The notes beneath the pieces were generated by a model. It did not search any database. It had not been told where the DNA came from and was given only the letters and a program-made list of their open reading frames with translations. The translations under genes were made by a program, and so were the position numbers. A stretch of 64,000 nucleotides of DNA from Type-B symbiont of Plautia stali (lineage in GTDB: Bacteria > Pseudomonadota > Gammaproteobacteria > Enterobacterales > Enterobacteriaceae), in contig BBOA01000005.1 in the NCBI GenBank assembly GCA_001485295.1, positions 62,001 through 126,000 of the forward strand, given 5' to 3'. Below, piece by piece: positions 26,974 through 36,630 of this stretch (position 1 is the first letter of the stretch; every line of letters starts with the position of its first letter).

Positions 26974-27708
26974 GTCAGCCTTTATTAGCCGTTGAAGGCC
27001 TGATGATGCGCTTCGGCGGCCTGCTGGCGGTCAATAACGTAGCGTTGTAGCGTCGCCCGCAGGAGATCGTCTCGCTGATCGGCCCCAACGACGCGGGAAA
27101 GACTACCGTCTTCAACTGCCTAACCGGTTTCTACAAGCCGACAGGCGGCACCATCAAGCTGCGTGAGCAGCATCTGGAAGGCGGTGCGCACCTTTCAGCA
27201 CGTGCGTCTGTTCCGTGAGATGATAGTAATCGAGAACCTGCTAGTGGCGCAGCATCAGCATCTGAAGAAGAGAGACCTCTTTCCCGGCCTGTTTAAAACC
27301 CCGGCGTTTCGTCGTGGCGAGAGCGAAGCGCTGGATCGCGCCGCTGCTTAGCTGGCGCGCATCGGGCTGCTCGATCTCGCCAACCGCCAAGCGGGCAATC
27401 TCGCCTATGGCCAGCAGCGACGTCTGGAGATCGCGCGCTGCATGGTAACGTGCCCGGAGATCCTGATGCTGGACGAGCCGGCAGCCGGACTCAACCCGAA
27501 AGAGACGCACGAACTGGATGAGTTGCTCGCCGAGCTGCGCGGCGAGCACAAGGCGTCTGTTCTGCTAATCGAACACGATATGAAGCTGGTGGTGGGCATT
27601 TCCGACCGTATCTACGTGGTGAACCAAGGTATGCCGCTGGCCAACGGTAAGCCGAAAGAGGTGCGTAACAATCCGGATGTGATCCGAGCCTATTTAGGAG
27701 ATGCGTAA
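26970..27708 (+). pseudogene. livG: LivG ABC ATPase relic
   Basis: Overlaps the livM stop. It reads MSQPLLAVEGLMMRFGGLLA, a TAG at 27048, then SLIGPNDAGKTTVFNCLTGF (Walker A with Gly to Asp in the usual GPNGAGKTT). A frameshift near 27160 follows, then FQHVRLFREMIVIENLLVAQ, a TAG at 27349, and QRRLEIARCMVTCPEILMLD (signature LSYGQQ changed to LAYGQQ; Walker B kept). The tail DRIYVVNQGMPLANGKPKEV is intact. Dead like the rest of the operon. Confidence 0.9.
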
Positions 27709-27709
27709 C

Positions 27710-28425
27710 ATGGCAAACCCAATGTTATTCGTTAATAACGTCAGCGCGCACTACGTCAAGATCCACACGCTGCATAACGTCAGCCTACATATCAGTCAGG
27801 GCGAAATCGTCACCCTGATCGGCGCCAACGGCGCGGGGAAAACCACGCTGCTCGGCACGCTGTGCGGCGAGCCACGCGCCACGCAAGGCAGCATTACCTT
27901 TTGACGGCAAGGTGATTACCGACTGGCAAACCGCGCGCATTATGCGCGAGGCGATCGCCATCGTGCCGGAAGGGCGCCGCGTCTTCTCGCGCATGACAGT
28001 AGAAGAGAACCTAGCGATGGGTAGCTTTTTCGCCAGCTGTCAGGAGTATCAGACGCGCCTCGCGCGCGTTTATGAACTCTTTCCCCGGCTGAAGGGCGGA
28101 GCGCAAAATCCAGCACGCCGGACCATGTCCGGCGGCGAGCAGCAGATGTTGGCGATCGGTCGCGCGCTGATGAGCCAGCCGTACCTGCTGCTGGATGAGC
28201 CGTCTCTAGGGCTGGCGCCGATTATTATCTAGCAGATCTTCGACACCATCGAGTAACTGCGCAAAGAGGGCATGACCATCTTCCTAGTGGAGCAGAACGC
28301 TAACTAGGCGCTGAAGCTGGCGGATCACGGCTATGTGCTGGAGAACGGGCATGTCGTGCTTGAAGACACAGGCGAAGCCTTACTTTTCCAACGAAGCCGT
28401 CCGCAGCGCTTATCTCGGGGCTTAA
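27710..28425 (+). pseudogene. livF: LivF ABC ATPase relic
   Basis: Starts one base past livG: MANPMLFVNNVSAHYVKIHT, then Walker A LIGANGAGKTTLLGTLCGEP. An extra T in a TTTT run at about 27900 shifts the frame. The next frame carries ARIMREAIAIVPEGRRVFSR, MSGGEQQMLAIGRALMSQPY and LLLDEPSLGLAP. Then come TAG (28230), TAA (28254) and TAG (28305) at former Gln codons, and one more extra T near 28385 before the native tail. All catalytic motifs are visible, so decay is recent. Confidence 0.9.
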
Positions 28426-28635
28426 GGCCTAGCTTACGTGCTAGTTCGGCAGCGGCCAGCGCGCAGCATCCGGAGCGTACTGAAGTACGTGAGGAATACG
28501 AGCACTGCCCGATGCCGAAATGGCTGCGCCACCGACGGTCTGGCATCGGTACGATAAAACATTTTAGTTAAAAACCCCTTCATCTCGCTGTCATCTCGCT
28601 GTTATTAATCCGTCATTTTCCCTTGTCATAACTCT

Positions 28636-29779
28636 ATGTCTGTCTTTACTTATAAAAAAAGCTTGATGAGTGCGGTTCTCGGTCTGGTTATCAGCGGCAA
28701 TAAGCTGGCCGCCGCTGAAATTCCTTTCTGGCACTCTATGAAGGGCGAGCTAGGCAAAGAAGTTGACTCGCTGGCGCAACGTTTTAACTAGGCGTATCTC
28801 GACTATAAAATTGTTTCGACCTATAAAGGCAACTACGAGCAGAGCCTCGCGGCAGGCATCGCAGCAGTACGCACCGGCGACGCGCCGGCGATATTGCAGG
28901 TTTATGAAGTGGGCACCGCCACCATGATGGCTTCAAAAGCGATCGTGCCGGTGCTTTACTACAACAAAGACGCCTTCAAAAAAGCGGGCCTGAATACCGA
29001 TCGGCCGCCAAAAACTTGGCAAGAGCTGGCGAAAGACGCCGACGCGCTGCGTAAAGCAGGCATGACCTGCGGCTGGCAGGGCTGGATCCAGATCGAAAAC
29101 TTCAGCACTTGGCATGCCTTGCCGGTGGCCAACAAAAACAACGGCTTCGACAGCACTGACACGGTGCTGGAATTCAATAAGCCGGTGTAAGTGCGCCATA
29201 GCCAGATGCTGGAGGAGATGAACAAGAAAGGGGACTTCACCTATTTCGGTCATAAGGATGAGCTTTATAACGGCGACTGCGGTATCACCACTGCCTCTTC
29301 AGGTTCGCTGGCGCATATTAAACACTACGCCAAATTCAACTTTGGCGTCGGCATAATGCCGTATGACGAAAGCGTGCCGAACGCCATTATCGTCGGCACC
29401 AGCCTGTGGGTGATAAAAGGCAAAAACGCCGACACTTAAAAGGGCGTCGCGGAGTTTATGCAGTTCCTCGCGCCGCCGGAAATCACCGCCGAGTGGCACT
29501 AGGAAACCGGCTATCTGCCGATTACCACCGCTGCTTACGAGCTGAGCAAGCAGCAGGGCTTCTATGACAAGGATGTGGGCACGGGACATCGCCACGCGCC
29601 AGATGCTGAACAAAGTCCGCTGCCGTTCGCGCCTAGGCAATGTGCCGTAGATCCGCACCATCGTCGACGAAGAGCTGAAAGGCGTCTGGACCGGAAAACA
29701 GTCGCTGCAGGCGGCGCTGGATAACACGGTGAAGCACGGCAACGAACTGCTACGCCGCTTTGAACAGCAGGTGAAATAA
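28636..29779 (+). pseudogene. ugpB: UgpB glycerol-3-phosphate binding protein relic
   Basis: Signal peptide and N-terminus (IPFWHSMKGELGKEVDSLAQ), a TAG at 28789-28791, [65 protein letters not shown]-type body and tail [19 protein letters not shown] identify UgpB. About 35 residues are missing between ASKAI and PVLYYNK, and further small in-frame losses occur. Stops TAA at 29188 and 29437, TAG at 29500 and 29647, plus a frameshift near 29575, end any function. Confidence 0.9.
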
Positions 29780-29787
29780 TCTAAAAA

Positions 29788-29819
29788 GGGTCGGCGCGCG
29801 TCGACCCTCTCTTTTTCTT
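29788..29819 (+). terminator. hairpin after ugpB
   Basis: A GGGTCG/CGACCC stem with an 8-nt GC loop is followed by TCTCTTTTTCTT, 9 bp after the ugpB stop and 15 bp before ugpA. It probably attenuated transcription from the binding protein into the permeases. Confidence 0.65.
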
Positions 29820-29833
29820 AGACAGAGTCCGCT

Positions 29834-30562
29834 ATGTCTTCATCTCGTCCGGTGTTTCGCACCAGCCTGTTGCCCTATTTGCTGGGGCTGCCGCCGCTGC
29901 TGATTACCGCCATTTTTCCTCTGGCCCGAGGGCGAAGCGCTGTGGTATTCGCTACAGAACCTCGATCTCTTCGGCCCCGCCAGCACTTTCGTCGGCCTCG
30001 AAAACTTTAAGCGCCTGTTTCAGGACAGCTACTATCTTGACGCCTTCTGGACTACCATCGTCTTCAGCACGCTGGTCACGGTGTGCGGCATGGTGCTGTA
30101 GCTGCCGCTGCCTTATGCGGTGGCGGCGGCAGCGGCGGCGGTGCTGTGGATGTTTCTGTTCAATCCTGGCCTCGGCCTGATTAGCCACTCCCTTAACCAG
30201 CTGGGCTTACAGCTGGAACTATGCGCATAACAGCGGCTAGGCGATGTTCCTGATTGTGGTGGCTTCAATCTGGCAGCAGATGAGCTACAACTTTCTGTTC
30301 TTTTTCGCCGCGCTGCAGTCGATTCCGAAATCGCTGGTGGAAGCGGCGGCGATCGACGGCGCCGGTCCGGTGCAACGCTTCTTCCATCTGTCGCTGCCGC
30401 TGATTACACCGGTGAGCTTCTTTCTCCTAGTGGTGAACCTGATTTACGCCTTCTTCGACACCTTCCCGGTATTCGGCGCCACGACCGGCGGCAGGCAGGT
30501 GCAGACGACCACTACGCTGATCTACAAAATCTATCGCGAAGGCTTTACCGGGCTGGATCTCT
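29834..30562 (+). pseudogene. ugpA: UgpA permease relic
   Basis: MSSSRPVFRTSLLPYLLGLP opens the gene; an extra base near 29925 shifts the frame before [23 protein letters not shown] codons follow at 30099-30101 (MVL, stop) and 30238-30240 (NSG, stop, AMF). The central part reads [40 protein letters not shown] and [16 protein letters not shown]. Over 30 residues near residues 95-110 are missing. At about 30562 the sequence changes from ugpA to ugpE, so the last part of ugpA and the first part of ugpE are deleted. Confidence 0.87.
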
Positions 30563-31269
30563 CTTCGTCGCCGCCACGCGGCGGTCTATCAGGTGACGAT
30601 GACCCTGATACCCGGCATCCATCTGTGGGAGAACATTTCGCGCATCTGAACGCAGGGCGTTAACGGCAGCGGCCCGGCGTTCAGCCTGATGCTGCTGAAC
30701 AGCCTGATCATGGCCTTCGGCATCATCGTCGGCAAAATTACGGTGTCAATGCTCTTGGCCTGCTGGTCTGGTTTTGCTTTCCGCTGCGCTCGCTCTTTTT
30801 CTGGCTGATCTTTATCACACTGATGCTGCCGGTCGAGGTGCGTATCTTCCCGACAGTGCAGGTGATCGCCGATCTCAATATGTTCGACAGCTACAGCAGT
30901 CTGACGCTGCCGCTGATAGCGTCGGCCACGGTGACCTTTCTGTTCCACCAGTTCTTTATGTCGCTGCTAGACGAGCGGCACGCATCGACGGCGCCAGCGC
31001 GCTATGCTTCTTCTGGGATATCGTGCTGTCGCCGTCGAAAACCAACCTAGCGGCGCTGTTCGTCATCACCTTTATCTACGGCTGGAACCAGTATCTCTGG
31101 CCGCTGCACCATGGTAGCGGGGATCAAAAGCATGATCTCCACCAGCGGATCGCCGACGCAGTGGAACGAAGTGATGGCAGCAATGTTATTAACCCTGATC
31201 ACACCGGTGACGGTGGTGCTGGTTATGCAACGCGCGTTCGGGCGTGGCCTAGTCGAGAGCGATAAATAA
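30563..31269 (+). pseudogene. ugpE: UgpE permease relic
   Basis: Picks up at [20 protein letters not shown] with a TGA soon after. It then runs through [20 protein letters not shown], a frameshift near 30760, [20 protein letters not shown], a frameshift near 30980 in the EAA loop ([16 protein letters not shown]), [20 protein letters not shown] and [18 protein letters not shown] before TAA. The start and first helix are missing. UgpE with UgpA formed the glycerol-3-phosphate channel. Confidence 0.87.
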
Positions 31270-31748
31270 GCATGGCAGGCGTGACCCTTCAGGCGGTAAC
31301 TCAAGTCCTATGACGGCAAGAATCAGATCATTCAGCCGGTTAACGTCACCGTCAACGACGGCGAATTTATGGTGATGGTCGGTTCCGGCTGCGGCAAGCT
31401 GCTACGCATGGTGGCGGGGCTGGAGCGCGTCACATCGGGCGATATCTATATCGACGACCGGCGCGTCACCTAGCCGGAGCCGAAAGATCGCGGCATCGCC
31501 ATGGTGTTCCAGAACTACGCGCTCTATCTGCATATGACGGTTGAGGAAAATATGGCCTATGGGCTGAAGATCCGCGGCATGAGCAAAGAGCACATCTGCC
31601 TGCGCATGCTGGACGCGGCGCGCAGCTTAGAGCCGGATCAGCTGCTGAGCCGTCGTCCGCGCAAGCTGTCCGGCGGCCAGCATCAGCGCGTGGCGATGGG
31701 GCACACCATCGTGCGTAAGCCAGCGGTGTTCCTGTTCGACGAGCCACT

Positions 31749-31788
31749 CTCCAACCTGCACGCGCGGCGGCGCGCGTGCAGGTTGGAG
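31749..31788. repeat. perfect 18-bp inverted repeat with 4-nt spacer inside ugpC
   Basis: Arms 31749-31766 and 31771-31788 are exact reverse complements around GCGG. The expected ugpC sequence after SNLDA is not palindromic, so the right arm looks copied from the left. Confidence 0.95.
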
Positions 31789-32003
31789 CTGCAGCAGCTG
31801 CATGATCGCCTGTAAACCCACCAGCCTCTACGTGACGCACGATCAGGTCGAGACGATGACGCTCGCGCCGTCGATGAATCTGATGGCTGGCTAGATCGGC
31901 AGCGACGGCATATCCGCTGCGCGTGGAGACGCTGGAGTTACTTGGCGCGGACAATCTGGCGCACAGGCGCATCGGCGAGACGCCGCTGGTGGTGCGTTTG
32001 CCG

Positions 32004-32039
32004 CACAGCGTACGCCCGCGCCTGCGGGCGTACGCTGTG
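32004..32039. repeat. perfect 16-bp inverted repeat with 4-nt spacer inside ugpC
   Basis: Arms 32004-32019 (starting CACAGCGTACG) and 32024-32039 are exact reverse complements around GCCT. It has the same geometry as the repeat at 31749-31788. Confidence 0.95.
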
Positions 32040-32099
32040 GCTGCATCTGCCGTCAGATGCGTTACACTATTTCGGTTCAACCACTGGAAAGGGACTGGA

Positions 32100-32300
32100 A
32101 TGAGCACACACAGCTGGCCCTATCCTCATATGGTCGCCCATCGCGGCGGCGGCAAACTGGCCACGGAAAATACCCTAGCGGCGATCGACGTCGGCGCGAA
32201 GTATGGTCATAGCATGATCGAATTCGACGCTAAACTGTCGCAGGATCAGCAAATTTTCCTGCTGCACGACAATACGCTCGACCGCACCAGCAACGATTAA
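32100..32300 (+). pseudogene. ugpQ: UgpQ glycerophosphodiester phosphodiesterase, 3'-truncated
   Basis: From ATG 32100: [55 protein letters not shown], then TAA. The catalytic HRGGG and HDNTLDRT motifs of the GDPD family are intact. The remaining three quarters of the enzyme are missing, and the sequence changes to the 3' end of yhhA on the other strand. UgpQ hydrolyses glycerophosphodiesters to glycerol-3-phosphate; this fragment cannot fold. Confidence 0.88.
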
Positions 32301-32309
32301 GATTCTGCT

Positions 32310-32543
32310 GCTGTCCCGGCTGCACGTTAATCACGCGCTGCGGCGCTGCTCCTGCAATTTACACTAAATCTGCTGCGTCTACTGCTGCAGTTTGCCCTGC
32401 TGATGCCGCTGGATTTGCATCTGCGTCTGCATCCGCTGCAGGCTCGGATTGTAGCCCGGCTGATTAGGCTGGTTAGTGTTGTTCAGTATATTGGCCATGC
32501 TGCTGAGCGGCAGCATGGCCAAAACGATTAACCATTTTTTCAT
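32310..32543 (-). pseudogene. yhhA: YhhA (DUF2756) relic
   Basis: Reading from ATG 32543 behind an AGGA site: MKKWLIVLAMLPLSSMANIL, then QPGYNPSLQRMQTQMQIQRH and QQGKLQQ followed by TAG, with a second TAG eight codons later. The Gln-rich exported protein YhhA matches in sequence and in position between ugpQ and ggt. The signal-peptide codons contain a 13-bp perfect inverted repeat (32491-32503 and 32510-32522). The 3' half is deleted at the join with ugpQ. Confidence 0.75.
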
Positions 32544-32599
32544 ATAACTTCCTCTGTTAAGACGGCCATATACGCCAGCTTGACTGGGCCGTAATGATA

Positions 32600-33827
32600 A
32601 GTTTAATCGGTGGTCAGCGTCGCTGACGCCGCCGCTCCTGCCAGCGCGCCGTCTAGTCTCTTACGGCGTCGAAGATGATACCTTTCATCCGGTCAGGGCG
32701 CAGCACGGAATGGTGGCGTCGGTAGATGCGCTGACGACCTAGGTAGGCGTCGATATTCTGCGTTAGGGCGGCAACGCGGGGACGCGGCCGTCGCCGTTGG
32801 CTTCGCGCTGGTGGTCACCCATCCGTAGGCAGGCAACCTTGGCAGCGGCGGCTGGCTTTATGCTGCTGGCCCCAGCGATTAAGCTGGCGCGCGAAGGCTA
32901 TGTGATTAACGATGCGCTGGCGGACGATCTGAAAACCTACGACCAGGAGGTACTGCTGACGTATCCCAACAGCAAAGCGATCTTCTTCAAGCCTGACGGC
33001 ACGCCGTGGCAGATCGTGCAGATCCTTAACATTCTGGAAAACTTCGATCTGACGAAAATAGGCTTTGGCAGCGCCGAAGCAGGTAAGTACGCCTACGTCG
33101 ACCGTTCAGAGTACCTTGGCGATCCCGATTTCGTGAAGTTGCCGTGGCAGGCGCTGACCAGCAAGGCCTATACGAAGTCGATCGCGCAGCATACCGATGT
33201 AGCGAAGGCGCGTCCGTCGAGCGAGATCAAGCCCGGCAAGCTGGAGCCCTATGAGAGCAACCAGACCACCCATTTCTCGTTCTCGGTGTTGGACAAGCAG
33301 GACACGGCGGTCGCGGTGACCTATACGCTGAATACCAACTTCGGCAGCGGCATTGTGGCGAGCAACAGCGGCATTTTGCTGAACAATAAGATGGATAACT
33401 TTTCCGCTAAGCCGGGCACGCCGAATGTCTACGGCTTAGTTGGCATCTAAGCGAACACGGTGCAGCCCGCCAAGCGTCCGCTTTCATCGATGTCGCCGAC
33501 CGTTGTGGCGAAAGAGGGCAAAACTTGGCTGGTCACGTGTAGCCTAGGCGGTAGCCGCATTATCAACACTGTGCTGAAAATGGTGGTGAACAGCATCAAT
33601 TTCTGGATGAACGTGGCGGAATTGACTAACGCGCCGCGTTTCCACTATCAGTGGCTGCCGGATCAGCTACGCGTCGAGAAGAGATTTATCCCGGGTACGC
33701 TATGCTTGCTGGAGAATAAAGGGCAGCATGTAAAAGTGCCCGGCGATGGGCAGCACGCAGCATTATGATTGGTCCGGACGGCACGTTGTATATGGCGCTT
33801 CTGACCCGCATACGCCAGGCGATCTAA
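32600..33827 (+). pseudogene. ggt: gamma-glutamyltranspeptidase (Ggt) relic
   Basis: Pieces read VSYGVEDDTFHPVRAQHGMV, stops near 32740 and 32764, APAIKLAREGYVINDALADD, IVQILNILENFDLTKIGFGS and DRSEYLGDPDFVKLPWQALT. The autoprocessing/catalytic region is YESNQTTHFSFSVLD, followed by LSSMSPTVVAKEGKTWLVT and GSRIINTVLKMVVNSIN. The signal peptide and about 120 residues of the large subunit are missing, and TAA at 33448-33450 interrupts the small subunit. Ggt cleaves glutathione in the periplasm. The nucleophilic Thr is still present, but the gene is dead. Confidence 0.9.
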
Positions 33828-33846
33828 GCGCGTGGTATTAAAATTT

Positions 33847-33869
33847 CGGGGCCAGACTGGCCCCGTTTA
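33847..33869 (+). terminator. terminator after ggt
   Basis: An 8-bp GC stem (CGGGGCCA/TGGCCCCG) with a 3-nt loop is followed by TTTATT, 20 bp past the ggt stop. The A/T flanks also suit the convergent carbonic anhydrase relic. Confidence 0.75.
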
Positions 33870-34460
33870 TTCTCGTGCTACCGTATTGACGAAATCGTAG
33901 TTGCTGCCGCTGCGCTCGCCGCTGTAAACAGTCTTGTCGATAGCCCGTTTAATCTCCTCCAGCAGGCCGGTCAGATTACCCAGCTGCGCATTATCAATCG
34001 TGTCGCGCACCGCGCAGCAGCGCGTTTGCCCATCACCAGCACCACTTGTGGCGCCGGTGATGGCGCAGGTGAATTCCATGCTGCCCAGCATATCGCGGTT
34101 GCTGATATTGCCCGCGTCGCGCGCGTTAAAGCTTTCGCCGCGCCCGGCGTCCAGCACGATCTCCCATGGCGTGCGTGAATCGATGCAGCTCAGGATAACT
34201 GCAGCCGGATATTAGTCCGCAATACTGTTGCGCTTCTGCGCCAGATAGTCGTGCTGCGGGGGGCAATTTTCTTGGAAGCGCAGGTTGCCTTGTTTGAAAT
34301 ACGCTATCACTGTATCCGGCGTCATGGCATCGCGCCTCTTCACTTAACGAGGCGGCAAAGGATAGGGTCGGCAGCTCCAGCGCGCCGACGCCGGTAACCG
34401 AGAAAGCGGAAACGACGCGCGTTAAAAACCATATAAAGAAAAGGGCGATTGGCGGCGGCG
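33870..34460 (-). pseudogene. beta-carbonic anhydrase relic (exported type)
   Basis: The minus strand reads FLTRVVSAFSVTGVGALELP (twin-arginine-type signal tail), then, after a frameshift, MTPDTVIAYFKQGNLRFQEN, HDYLAQKRNSIAD with a stop, AAVILSCIDSRTPWEIVLDA, NISNRDMLGSMEFTCAITGA and GNLTGLLEEIKRAIDKTVYS. Beta-carbonic anhydrases bind zinc through Cys-His-Cys; here the His of the GHTRCGAV motif is Gln and the surrounding frame is shifted. The last third is deleted. It interconverted CO2 and bicarbonate. Confidence 0.82.
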
Positions 34461-34473
34461 ATTTTTTCGCACG

Positions 34474-35067
34474 CTATAGCTTCAGATAGGTGCGAATGCC
34501 GTCTAGGAACATCTGCGTCGCCAGCATAATCAAAATCAATCCCATCAACCGCTCCAGCGCGCTCACCCCTTTGTCGCCCAGTAGTCGCAGAAAAAGGCCT
34601 GATAGCAGCAGAATAGTGACCGTCACACCCCACGCGATCAGCAGTGCGCCCACTAGATGCCCCATTTGATTGGGATACTGATGTGATAGCAGCATTAGCG
34701 TGGCGAGCAGCGACGGACCGGCAACCAGCGGGATCGCTAGCGGCACCAGAAACGGCTCTTCGCCCGCGGGCAGGCCGCTGGTGCTGCTCTCGCCTGACGA
34801 AAAAATCATGTGAATGGCGATAAGAAACAGGATGATGCCGCCGGAGATCGATACTGTCTCCGCGCGCAGGTTAAGAAAAGTAAGTATGCGTTCGCCGGCG
34901 AACAAAAACAGCAGCATCAGCACCAGCGCGATCAGCAGCTCGCGGATCAAAACCGCGCGGCGCCGTTTCGGCTCTAGATACTTCAGCACCGACATAAAAA
35001 TCGGCAGGTTGCCCAGCGGATCCATAATCAGCAGCAGTAAAACGGTCGCAGAAATCATTTCGGTCAT
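34474..35067 (-). CDS. yhgN: YhgN, MarC-family membrane protein
   Basis: A 197-residue MarC/UPF0056 inner-membrane protein with about six hydrophobic segments. The conserved LLLIMDPLGNLPIFMSVLKY at the N-terminus and PLAIPLVAGPSLLATLMLLS mid-chain are present, with the tail LATQMFLDGIRTYLKL. Molecular function is unknown. The gene is divergent from asd across 220 bp, as in E. coli. The frame is intact and of normal length. Confidence 0.93.
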   Translation of the reverse strand: MTEMISATVLLLLIMDPLGNLPIFMSVLKYLEPKRRRAVLIRELLIALVLMLLFLFAGERILTFLNLRAETVSISGGIILFLIAIHMIFSSGESSTSGLPAGEEPFLVPLAIPLVAGPSLLATLMLLSHQYPNQMGHLVGALLIAWGVTVTILLLSGLFLRLLGDKGVSALERLMGLILIMLATQMFLDGIRTYLKL

Positions 35068-35208
35068 GAGTTTTAGGTTATCCCTTACAGCTCGGCGCAG
35101 CGTTATTAGCTGCGCTGCTGAAAAAGTTGGCGCAATCGAATTAATTCACTTGCCAGAAAGGCTGCATTTTGTAGAGTTGTTGGTCACAGGTAAATCCATT
35201 TATGACGC

Positions 35209-35239
35209 AGAGCGGAGTGAAAACACCCTTCCGCTCTTT
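35209..35239 (+). promoter_or_regulatory. hairpin in the asd leader
   Basis: An 8-bp stem (AGAGCGGA/TCCGCTCT) with a 13-nt loop and a following TTC run lies 49 bp before the asd start. It could act as an attenuator or stabilise the mRNA. No known lysine riboswitch core is recognisable. The rest of the 35068-35287 gap shows nothing else clear. Confidence 0.35.
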
Positions 35240-35287
35240 CCTTCGGTAAGCAGGTCATGTGTTATCGCTGACTGAGACGGACAGAAA

Positions 35288-36400
35288 ATGAAGAATGTAG
35301 GTTTTATTGGTTGGCGCGGTATGGTCGGCTCCGTGCTGATGTCGCGCATGAGCGAAGAGCGTGATTTTGACGTCATCAATAATCCGGTCTTCTTCTCCAC
35401 CTCGCAGCTGGGACAGGCAGCGCCGACGTTTAGCGGCAAGTCTACCGGCGTGCTGCAGGATGCGTTTGATATCGACGCACTTAAGTCGCTGGATATTATT
35501 ATCACCTGCCAAGGCGGCGAATACACTAGTGAAGTGTATCCGAAGCTGCGCGCCAACGGCTGGCAGGGATACTGGATTGACGCGGCCTCGACGCTGCGCA
35601 TGAAAGACGACGCCATCATTGTCCTCGACCCTGTCAACCATCAGGTGATCCGTCAAGGGCTCGACAAGGGCATCAACACCTTTGTCGGCGGCAACTGCAC
35701 TGTCAGCCTGATGCTGATGTCGCTGGGCGGTCTGTTTGCCCAAGATCTGGTGGAGTGGATCTCCGTCGCCACTTACCAGGCGGCGTCCGGCGGCGGTGCG
35801 CGCCATATGCGCGAACTGCTAACCCAGATGGGCATGCTGCACAACCACATCGCGACCTCGTTGCAGGATCCGGCCTCAGCTATTCTCGACATCGAGCGCA
35901 GCGTGACCGAGCTGACCCGCTCTGGCACGCTGCCTACCGATAACTTCGGTGTGCCGCTGGCCGGCAGCCTGATCCCGTGGATCGACAAGCAGCTCGACAA
36001 CGGTCAGAGCCGCGAAGAGTGGAAAGGCCGAGCAGAAACCAACAAAATCCTCGGCACGCAGAAAACCATTCAGGTCGACGGCCTCTGCGTGCGCGTCGGC
36101 GCTCTGCGTTGCCACAGCCAGGCGTTTACCCTGAAGCTGAAAAAAGATGTGCCGCTGGCGGAGATCGAACAGTTGCTGGCGTCGCAGAATGAGTGGGTGA
36201 AAGTGGTGCCTAACGATCGCGAGCTAACGATGCGAGAACTGACGCCGGCGGCGGTGACCGGCACGCTGACCACGCCGGTTGGTCGTCTGCGCAAGCTCAA
36301 TATGGGGTCGGACTACCTCTCCGCCTTTACGGTTGGCGATCAGCTGCTGTGGGGCGCGGCTGAGCCGCTGCGCCGCATGCTGCGTCTGTTGGTCGACTAA
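35288..36400 (+). CDS. asd: aspartate-semialdehyde dehydrogenase
   Basis: A 370-residue enzyme that reduces beta-aspartyl phosphate to the semialdehyde, the branch point to lysine, diaminopimelate, threonine and methionine. The N-terminal NADP site [14 protein letters not shown], the catalytic Cys in [15 protein letters not shown] and the active-site His in [14 protein letters not shown] are all present. It is needed for peptidoglycan. The start is ATG 35288. A short terminator follows, before glgB. Intact. Confidence 0.97.
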   Translation: MKNVGFIGWRGMVGSVLMSRMSEERDFDVINNPVFFSTSQLGQAAPTFSGKSTGVLQDAFDIDALKSLDIIITCQGGEYTSEVYPKLRANGWQGYWIDAASTLRMKDDAIIVLDPVNHQVIRQGLDKGINTFVGGNCTVSLMLMSLGGLFAQDLVEWISVATYQAASGGGARHMRELLTQMGMLHNHIATSLQDPASAILDIERSVTELTRSGTLPTDNFGVPLAGSLIPWIDKQLDNGQSREEWKGRAETNKILGTQKTIQVDGLCVRVGALRCHSQAFTLKLKKDVPLAEIEQLLASQNEWVKVVPNDRELTMRELTPAAVTGTLTTPVGRLRKLNMGSDYLSAFTVGDQLLWGAAEPLRRMLRLLVD

Positions 36401-36417
36401 GATAAAAAACTAAGCAA

Positions 36418-36441
36418 GGCCGGGATTTTTCCGGTCTTTAT
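36418..36441 (+). terminator. terminator after asd
   Basis: GGCCGG, GATTTTT loop, CCGGTC (one G-T pair) followed by TTTATCC lies about 17 bp after the asd stop. Confidence 0.65.
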
Positions 36442-36630
36442 CCTGACTCCTGATTGTTCTAAAATAAGTCAAACTTCTTACCTCATGTAACTGATCGTCC
36501 GTCCCCACCAACAATTTTTCGTTTTCTGCCCTGGCAACTTGCAAACCCAAGCTATGATTTAACAATGATGTGCCAGTTGAGGCTAGCGCTACGTCTATCT
36601 CGCCTGCCACATAATCACAGGAAGAAAGTC

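Larger units (their letters stand above)
31272..32103 (+). pseudogene. ugpC: UgpC ABC ATPase relic containing two perfect palindromes
   Basis: Starts MAGVTLQAV; a frameshift follows within about 20 codons. Walker A is damaged ([18 protein letters not shown], lacking the PSGCGKST core). Further on are [40 protein letters not shown] and [17 protein letters not shown]. There the coding sequence has been replaced by an inverted copy of itself (31749-31788). The C-terminal domain is mostly deleted, and a second inverted copy (32004-32039) lies near the end. TAG codons occur near 31471 and 31893. The stop overlaps the ugpQ start (ATGA). Confidence 0.88.

Noticed and set aside
31749-32039. The ugpC palindromes as integron attC or phage attachment sites.
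   Set aside because: No integrase, cassette or core-site sequence is nearby and the repeats lie inside coding homology.
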